Assembly: GCF_003837805.1 (NCBI RefSeq) | Contig: NZ_RQIT01000011.1 | Coordinates: 124,001 to 188,000 of the forward strand | Reading direction: 5' to 3' | DNA length: 64,000 bases | From: Bradyrhizobium sp. RP6 | GTDB taxonomy: Bacteria; Pseudomonadota; Alphaproteobacteria; Rhizobiales; Xanthobacteraceae | Shown here: positions 59,795 through 64,000 of the stretch, piece by piece | How positions within the stretch are numbered: position 1 is the stretch's first letter | Layout: the number at the start of each line of letters is the position of its first letter | Position numbers and translations under genes: made by a program | The notes under the pieces: generated by a model | What the model saw: the letters and a program-made list of their open reading frames with translations, nothing else | Database searches by the model: none | Told to the model about the DNA's origin: nothing

Positions 59795-60979
59795 ATGTCC
59801 AATATGACCGTTGCCGCAGGCCGTCGCTCCCGTTGGGGCCTTTTCATCGCACCCGTTCTCGTCCTGATCCTCGCGGTCGCGTGGAGCGGTTTCTGGTTCT
59901 ACGCGGCGTCGCAGGCCGAAATTGCCGCAGACGCCTGGCGGGCGCAGGAGGCCAAGTCCGGCCGCATCTATGATTGCGCCAAGCGCTCGATCGCGGGTTT
60001 CCCGTTCCGCTTCGAGGTCCAGTGCTCCGGCGCCAGCGTCGCCCTGGTGTCGCAGAACGCGAGCAGGACCCCGTTCACGGCGAAGCTCGACAACATCCTG
60101 GTCGTCGCCCAGGTCTACGATCCCAAGCGCATCATCGCGGAATTCTCCGCGCCCGCGACGCTGACCGACGGCGTCACGCAAAACACCTTCGTGGTGAACT
60201 GGAGCAAGGGCCGCGCCAGCGTGGCCGGCCTGCCGGCCGTGCCGGACCGCGCCTCCATCGTGTTCGACGATCCGGGCCTCAACCGTCTCGACGGCAGCGT
60301 GCAGGTGCCGCTTGCGCGCGCCAAGCAGGTCGAGCTGCACGGCCGCCTCGCTGATGGATCGCCAGCCGATCGTCCCGTCATCGAGACCGTGGTTCACGTC
60401 GCGCAGGGCAGCATCCAGGGCGTTCATCCCCTGCTCGCCGAGCCGTTCGAGGCGGACACGCGCGCAAAGGTCACCGGCCTCTCCGACCTCACGCCGAAGC
60501 CCTGGCCGCAGCGCTTTCGCGAGATCCAGGCTGCCGGCGGCCATATCGAGATCGTGCAGTCGCGGATCCAGCAGGGCGAGATGATCGCGGTTGCGGCCGG
60601 CACGCTCGGCCTTTCGGCCAATGGCCGGCTCGACGGCGAATTGCAGATGACGGTGACCGGCCTTGAGCGCGTGATCCCGGCGCTCGGCATCGAGAAGATG
60701 CTGGAGGAGGGCGTGCCGCAGGCAACGCTCGACCGCGTCGCGCCCGGCGTGAAGTCGCAGGACCTCAACAATTTGTTCGGCGCGCTCGACCGGGCCGTGC
60801 CCGGCCTCGGCAAGGTCATCAAGCAGAACGCCAATGCGGGCGTCGCCGCCGGCATCAATTCGATCGGCACCGAGAGCACGCTGGAAGGCAAGAAGGCGAG
60901 AAGCTTCCCGCTGAAGTTCGTCGATGGCGCCGTGCTGCTCGGCCCGGTCAAGGTCGGCCAGATCCCGCCGCTGTATTGA
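59795..60979 (+). CDS. DUF2125 envelope protein
   Basis: The 394-residue product has an N-terminal anchor (WGLFIAPVLVLILAVAWSGF) and a large secreted domain. The signature RIYDCAKRSIAGFPFRFEVQ CSG matches DUF2125, an alphaproteobacterial periplasmic family of unknown function with a lipid-binding-like beta fold suspected. It ends with KVGQIPPLY. It is next to a family B repeat and convergent with tyrA. Confidence 0.85.
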   Translation: MSNMTVAAGRRSRWGLFIAPVLVLILAVAWSGFWFYAASQAEIAADAWRAQEAKSGRIYDCAKRSIAGFPFRFEVQCSGASVALVSQNASRTPFTAKLDNILVVAQVYDPKRIIAEFSAPATLTDGVTQNTFVVNWSKGRASVAGLPAVPDRASIVFDDPGLNRLDGSVQVPLARAKQVELHGRLADGSPADRPVIETVVHVAQGSIQGVHPLLAEPFEADTRAKVTGLSDLTPKPWPQRFREIQAAGGHIEIVQSRIQQGEMIAVAAGTLGLSANGRLDGELQMTVTGLERVIPALGIEKMLEEGVPQATLDRVAPGVKSQDLNNLFGALDRAVPGLGKVIKQNANAGVAAGINSIGTESTLEGKKARSFPLKFVDGAVLLGPVKVGQIPPLY

Positions 60980-60985
60980 AGACTG

Positions 60986-61085
60986 TCATTCCGGGGCGAT
61001 GCGTAGCATCGAACCCGGAATCCATTTCACTGTGCGCGGTGGCCCAATGGATTCCGGGCTCGCCCTTCGGGCACCCCGGAATGAC
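60986..61085. repeat. Dispersed palindromic repeat, family B (copy 2)
   Basis: TCATTCCGGGGCGATGC at the start and GCACCCCGGAATGAC at the end are complementary, with GGAATCCATTTC and CAATGGATTCCGG nested inside. It fills the 110-bp space between the convergent stops of the DUF2125 and tyrA genes, the position expected of a two-way terminator. Confidence 0.85.
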
Positions 61086-61089
61086 AGGC

Positions 61090-62025
61090 TCACGGCTTCT
61101 TCAGCGCCGCATGCGGCCGGCCGAAATCCGGCGCGGCGGAATCCTGGCCGATCTCGACGATGCCGCGCCGGATGGCGCGGGTGCGGGTGAAGTGGTCGAA
61201 CAGGGCTTCGCCGTCGCCGCGGCGGATCGCGCGGGTGAGTTTTGCGAGATCCTCGGTGAAGGTGCCCAGCATCTCCAGCACGGCTTCCTTGTTGGCGAGA
61301 AAGACGTCGCGCCACATCGTCGGATCGGACGCGGCGATACGGGTGAAATCGCGAAAACCGCCGGCGGAGAACTTGATCACCTCGGATTCCGTCACCTGCG
61401 CCAGTTCGTCGGCGGTGCCGACGATGGTATAGGCGATCAGATGCGGCAAATGGCTGGTGATCGCGAGCACGAGATCATGATGATCCGGCGTCATGACCTC
61501 GACCTTGGCGCCCATCGCCGCCCAGAACGCGCGCAGATGCTCCGTGGCCGCCGTGTCGGTGCCTTCCGGCGGCGTCAGGATGCACCAGCGGTTGATGAAG
61601 AGCTCGGCAAACCCCGAATCCGGGCCCGAATGCTCGGTGCCCGCGACCGGATGCGCCGGCACGAAATGAACGCCCTTCGGCAGATGCGGGGCCATGTCCC
61701 GGACCACCGCGCCCTTGACCGAGCCGACGTCGGAGATGATCGCACCCGGTTTCAGATGCGCGGCGATCTCCTGCGCCACGGCACCGCAGGCGCCGACGGG
61801 AATGCAGAGGATGACGAGATCGGCCTCCTTCACGGCCTCCGCATTGGTCGCCACGACCTGATCGACGATGCCGAGCTCGGCCACCCGCGCGCGTGTCTTC
61901 TCCGAGCGCGCGGTGGTGACGATCTCGCCGGCCAGGCCCTGGAGCTTCGCAGCGCGCGCGATCGAGCCGCCGATCAGGCCGAAGCCGATCAGCGCGACGC
62001 GCTGGAAGTGCGGATCGGCATTCAT
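61090..62025 (-). CDS. tyrA: Prephenate/arogenate dehydrogenase
   Basis: The 311-residue protein has the NAD(P) motif ALIGFGLIGGSIARAAKLQG and conserved blocks GSVKGAVVRDMAPHLPKGVH FVPAHPVAGTEHSGPDSGFA with the catalytic-region His. It oxidises prephenate or arogenate toward tyrosine. It overlaps the HisC-like gene by 4 nt, which precedes it in the operon. Confidence 0.93.
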   Translation of the reverse strand: MNADPHFQRVALIGFGLIGGSIARAAKLQGLAGEIVTTARSEKTRARVAELGIVDQVVATNAEAVKEADLVILCIPVGACGAVAQEIAAHLKPGAIISDVGSVKGAVVRDMAPHLPKGVHFVPAHPVAGTEHSGPDSGFAELFINRWCILTPPEGTDTAATEHLRAFWAAMGAKVEVMTPDHHDLVLAITSHLPHLIAYTIVGTADELAQVTESEVIKFSAGGFRDFTRIAASDPTMWRDVFLANKEAVLEMLGTFTEDLAKLTRAIRRGDGEALFDHFTRTRAIRRGIVEIGQDSAAPDFGRPHAALKKP

Positions 62026-63119
62026 TTGCCGCCCATGAAGTCGCGCAAGGCCTCGATCACGAGACGGTTGGCCTCCTCGGTGCCGATGGTCATCCGCAGC
62101 GCATGCGGCAGGCCGTAATTCTTCAGCGCGCGCAGCACGAGACCCCGCTTGGTCAGGAAGGCGTCGGCGTCGTCAGCGGTCTTGCCCTTCTCGGCCGGGA
62201 AGTGGATCAGCACGAAATTGGCGACGCTCGGCGTCACCTTCAGGCCAAGCTTGCCGACCTCCTCGGTAAGCCGGTTGCGCCAGGTCTCGGTGAACTGCTT
62301 CGACATCGCCTGGTGCGCGGTGTCCTCGATCGCGGCGACCGCGGCGTACATCGCCGGCGTCGACACGTTGAAGGGACCGCGGATGCGGTTGACCGCGTCG
62401 ATGACGTGCTCGGGGCCGAACATCCAGCCGATGCGCAGCGCAGCCAGGCCGTGGATCTTGGAGAACGTGTGCGTCACCACCGTGTTCTCGGTGGTGGCGA
62501 CGAGCTCGATTCCCATCTCGTAATCGTTGCGCGAGACGTAATCGGAATAGGCGGCGTCGAGCACCAGCAGCACATGCGAGGGCAGGCCGGCGCGCAGCCG
62601 CTTGACCTCGTCGAACGGCAGATAGGTGCCGGTCGGGTTGTTGGGGTTGGCAAGCCAGACCAGTTTGGTCCGCGGCGTCACGGCCTTCAGGATGGCGTCG
62701 ACATCGGCCGTGAGATTGGTCTCCTGCGCGACGACGTTCTTGGCACCGACCGCCATCGTCGCGATCGGGTAGACCAGGAAGCCGTGCGTGGTGGAGATCG
62801 CCTCGTCGCCGTGGCTGAGATAAGTGTGGGCGAGCAGATTGAGGATCTCGTCCGAACCGGCACCGCAGATGATGCGGTTGGGATCGAGCCCGAACGAGCG
62901 GCCGATCGCCTCGCGCAGCACGCGCGAGGTGCCTTCCGGATAGTCCTCCAGATGATCCGCCACGCGCTTGAACGCCTCGATCGCCTTGGGCGAGGGCCCG
63001 AACGGCGTCTCGTTGGCCGAGAGCTTGAACACCTTGCGGCCCGGCTCCGGCACCGGGCTCTTGCCGGGGGTGTAGGGCGCAATATCGAGAATGCCGGGAT
63101 TCGGCACGGGGCGGGACAT
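62022..63119 (-). CDS. hisC: Histidinol-phosphate/aromatic aminotransferase (HisC family)
   Basis: ATG 63117-63119 follows GGAG and gives 365 residues. A class I PLP aminotransferase with the Lys in THTFSKIHGLAALRIGWMFG and IICGAGSDEILNLLAHTYLS. In this position, between chorismate mutase and tyrA, it probably also acts on prephenate or aromatic 2-oxo acids, as HisC-type enzymes often do. A second hisC in a histidine operon elsewhere in the genome would not be surprising. Confidence 0.9.
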   Translation of the reverse strand: MSRPVPNPGILDIAPYTPGKSPVPEPGRKVFKLSANETPFGPSPKAIEAFKRVADHLEDYPEGTSRVLREAIGRSFGLDPNRIICGAGSDEILNLLAHTYLSHGDEAISTTHGFLVYPIATMAVGAKNVVAQETNLTADVDAILKAVTPRTKLVWLANPNNPTGTYLPFDEVKRLRAGLPSHVLLVLDAAYSDYVSRNDYEMGIELVATTENTVVTHTFSKIHGLAALRIGWMFGPEHVIDAVNRIRGPFNVSTPAMYAAVAAIEDTAHQAMSKQFTETWRNRLTEEVGKLGLKVTPSVANFVLIHFPAEKGKTADDADAFLTKRGLVLRALKNYGLPHALRMTIGTEEANRLVIEALRDFMGGK

Positions 63120-63148
63120 CTTCAACTCCGAAATGGCGGGCGCGCGAT

Positions 63149-63997
63149 TTACGATTTCGCCCCGGTCGGGGGCACCGTATAGCGCGTTGCGTGGCTGCCG
63201 ACGAGGGCCGTGGAGCGCACCGAGGCCCCCGCCTCGATCAGGGCAGCCCTAACTTTGTCGATGCTGGTCGCGCTGGTGACCGAGACCAGCAGCGCGGCGC
63301 CATCGAAGGCGGTATCGGGCACCGCCACGATCTCGGCGAGCGGCGACAGGGCGCGTGCGACCTCGGCGTTCCACCCGGAGACGCGGACGCTGAAGGTTTC
63401 GACCTCCGTCACCAAGGCGCTGTCGGCGACCCGCGAGATCGTAAACACCGGCAATGCGGCCGGATGGTCAGCGCGTTCGACGAACGGCAGCCGCGCGATG
63501 ATTTTCGGCGCGCCATCGGCTTCGAGCTCAAGCCACCAGGGCGTGCGGCTCGACGTTGCCGAGACCAGCGCCAGGTCGCCCTTGGATTTCGCCGCTGCTT
63601 CGACCGCGGCCTGCGCGCTGAAATGCGCGACGTAGGGCACCGTGAAGCCGAAATGGAAGCGCGCGGAATCGCGCATCGCCGGCTCGCTCGCCGAGATATC
63701 GGCATGAACGGAGAACGGCGCCTGCACGTAAGTGAACGTCGCGATGATGACACGCCAGATGCTCTCGACCGTGTCGAGCGGCAGGATGCCGCGATGGCGC
63801 TGCACGAGGTGACGCATCATGTCGGCCTCGCGTGCCGGGCGGAACGCCGAGCCGACCTCCTGGGTCTGCTTCACTTGGATCAGGCGGTCGATAATATCGC
63901 CGCGCTGCATCAGGAGGCGATGCATGCCCTCGTCGATCGCGTCGATCTCCTTGCGCAGTTCTTGGAGCGATGGTGGCGCGGGCGGACGTTGGGACAT
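63149..63997 (-). CDS. Chorismate mutase (AroQ domain) with C-terminal extension
   Basis: The 282-residue protein has an AroQ chorismate mutase domain at residues 8-95 (LQELRKEIDAIDEGMHRLLM, then DIIDRLIQVKQTQ). A C-terminal region of about 180 residues follows (HFGFTVPYVAHFSAQAAVEA, VRAALIEAGASVRSTALVGS) that ends in an ACT-like fold; it lacks a clear prephenate dehydratase active site. It converts chorismate to prephenate. It lies at the head of the hisC-tyrA operon with a 29-bp gap. Confidence 0.9.
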   Translation of the reverse strand: MSQRPPAPPSLQELRKEIDAIDEGMHRLLMQRGDIIDRLIQVKQTQEVGSAFRPAREADMMRHLVQRHRGILPLDTVESIWRVIIATFTYVQAPFSVHADISASEPAMRDSARFHFGFTVPYVAHFSAQAAVEAAAKSKGDLALVSATSSRTPWWLELEADGAPKIIARLPFVERADHPAALPVFTISRVADSALVTEVETFSVRVSGWNAEVARALSPLAEIVAVPDTAFDGAALLVSVTSATSIDKVRAALIEAGASVRSTALVGSHATRYTVPPTGAKS

Positions 63998-64000
63998 ATC

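Overview
The window reads as a chromosomal segment of an alphaproteobacterium of the genus Bradyrhizobium. The evidence is the high GC content, the near-textbook Bradyrhizobium TlpA next to argH-lysA, an Irr-type Fur protein, an MddA-type methanethiol methyltransferase, and several families of palindromic intergenic repeats typical of that genus. Most of it is ordinary core and metabolic genome. No prophage, CRISPR array, rRNA or riboswitch was seen.

Layout. 1-8.5 kb: start of a peptide-transporter binding protein, an Irr/Fur paralogue preceded by a perfect FixK-type box, a CadC-like regulator divergent from mddA with a 22-bp-period direct repeat between them, a GFA zinc protein, small secreted proteins, and a sensor kinase/response regulator pair. 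8.5-10.4 kb: a gene-poor, mosaic patch with a dispersed repeat, an IS3-family remnant and tRNA-Leu(CAA). 10.5-17.2 kb: dsbB, an AbrB-type transporter, small exported proteins, a TetR/thioesterase unit with two palindromic operators, an LrgA/LrgB pair and a DsbA-like oxidoreductase. 17.2-26.9 kb: an esterase, a trypsin-fold pseudoprotease with a PDZ domain, then an M20 amidohydrolase followed by a complete five-gene dipeptide ABC transporter. 26.9-29.5 kb: a twice-frameshifted HAD pseudogene, dodecin, an EamA exporter and an HNH nuclease. 29.6-37.5 kb: a minus-strand catabolic-looking cluster (nitronate monooxygenase, branched-chain-type binding protein, acyl-CoA ligase, flavin monooxygenase, NHL-repeat protein) with a divergent LysR gene and two tandem TTCA-N4-TGAA sites. 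37.6-41.5 kb: AlkA, GluQ, a soluble hybrid kinase and a YihY membrane protein.

41.8-49.7 kb: HIG1-like small protein, cobalamin adenosyltransferase, etfBA, 3-hydroxybutyryl-CoA dehydrogenase, a YjfB-like protein, tlpA, argH, an LptM-like lipoprotein and lysA. 49.8-61 kb: a beta-hydroxyacid dehydrogenase, a carboxymuconolactone decarboxylase, a TIGR02302 envelope protein with a collagen-like stretch, a CpdR-like receiver, a zinc-ribbon membrane protein, ftsE-ftsX, a DUF218 protein, plsC, a ChaC-like cyclotransferase and a DUF2125 protein. 61-64 kb: an aromatic amino-acid operon, chorismate mutase, an aminotransferase of the HisC family and TyrA.

The best leads are regulatory. They are the FixK-like box before the irr paralogue, the direct repeat between the CadC-like gene and mddA, the paired operators at the TetR and LysR genes, and the pseudoprotease that has lost all three catalytic residues. 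I saw no clearly new multi-gene system. The 29.6-36.5 kb cluster is the nearest to an uncharacterised pathway. All functional calls come from reading motifs and recalling families; no database search was run.
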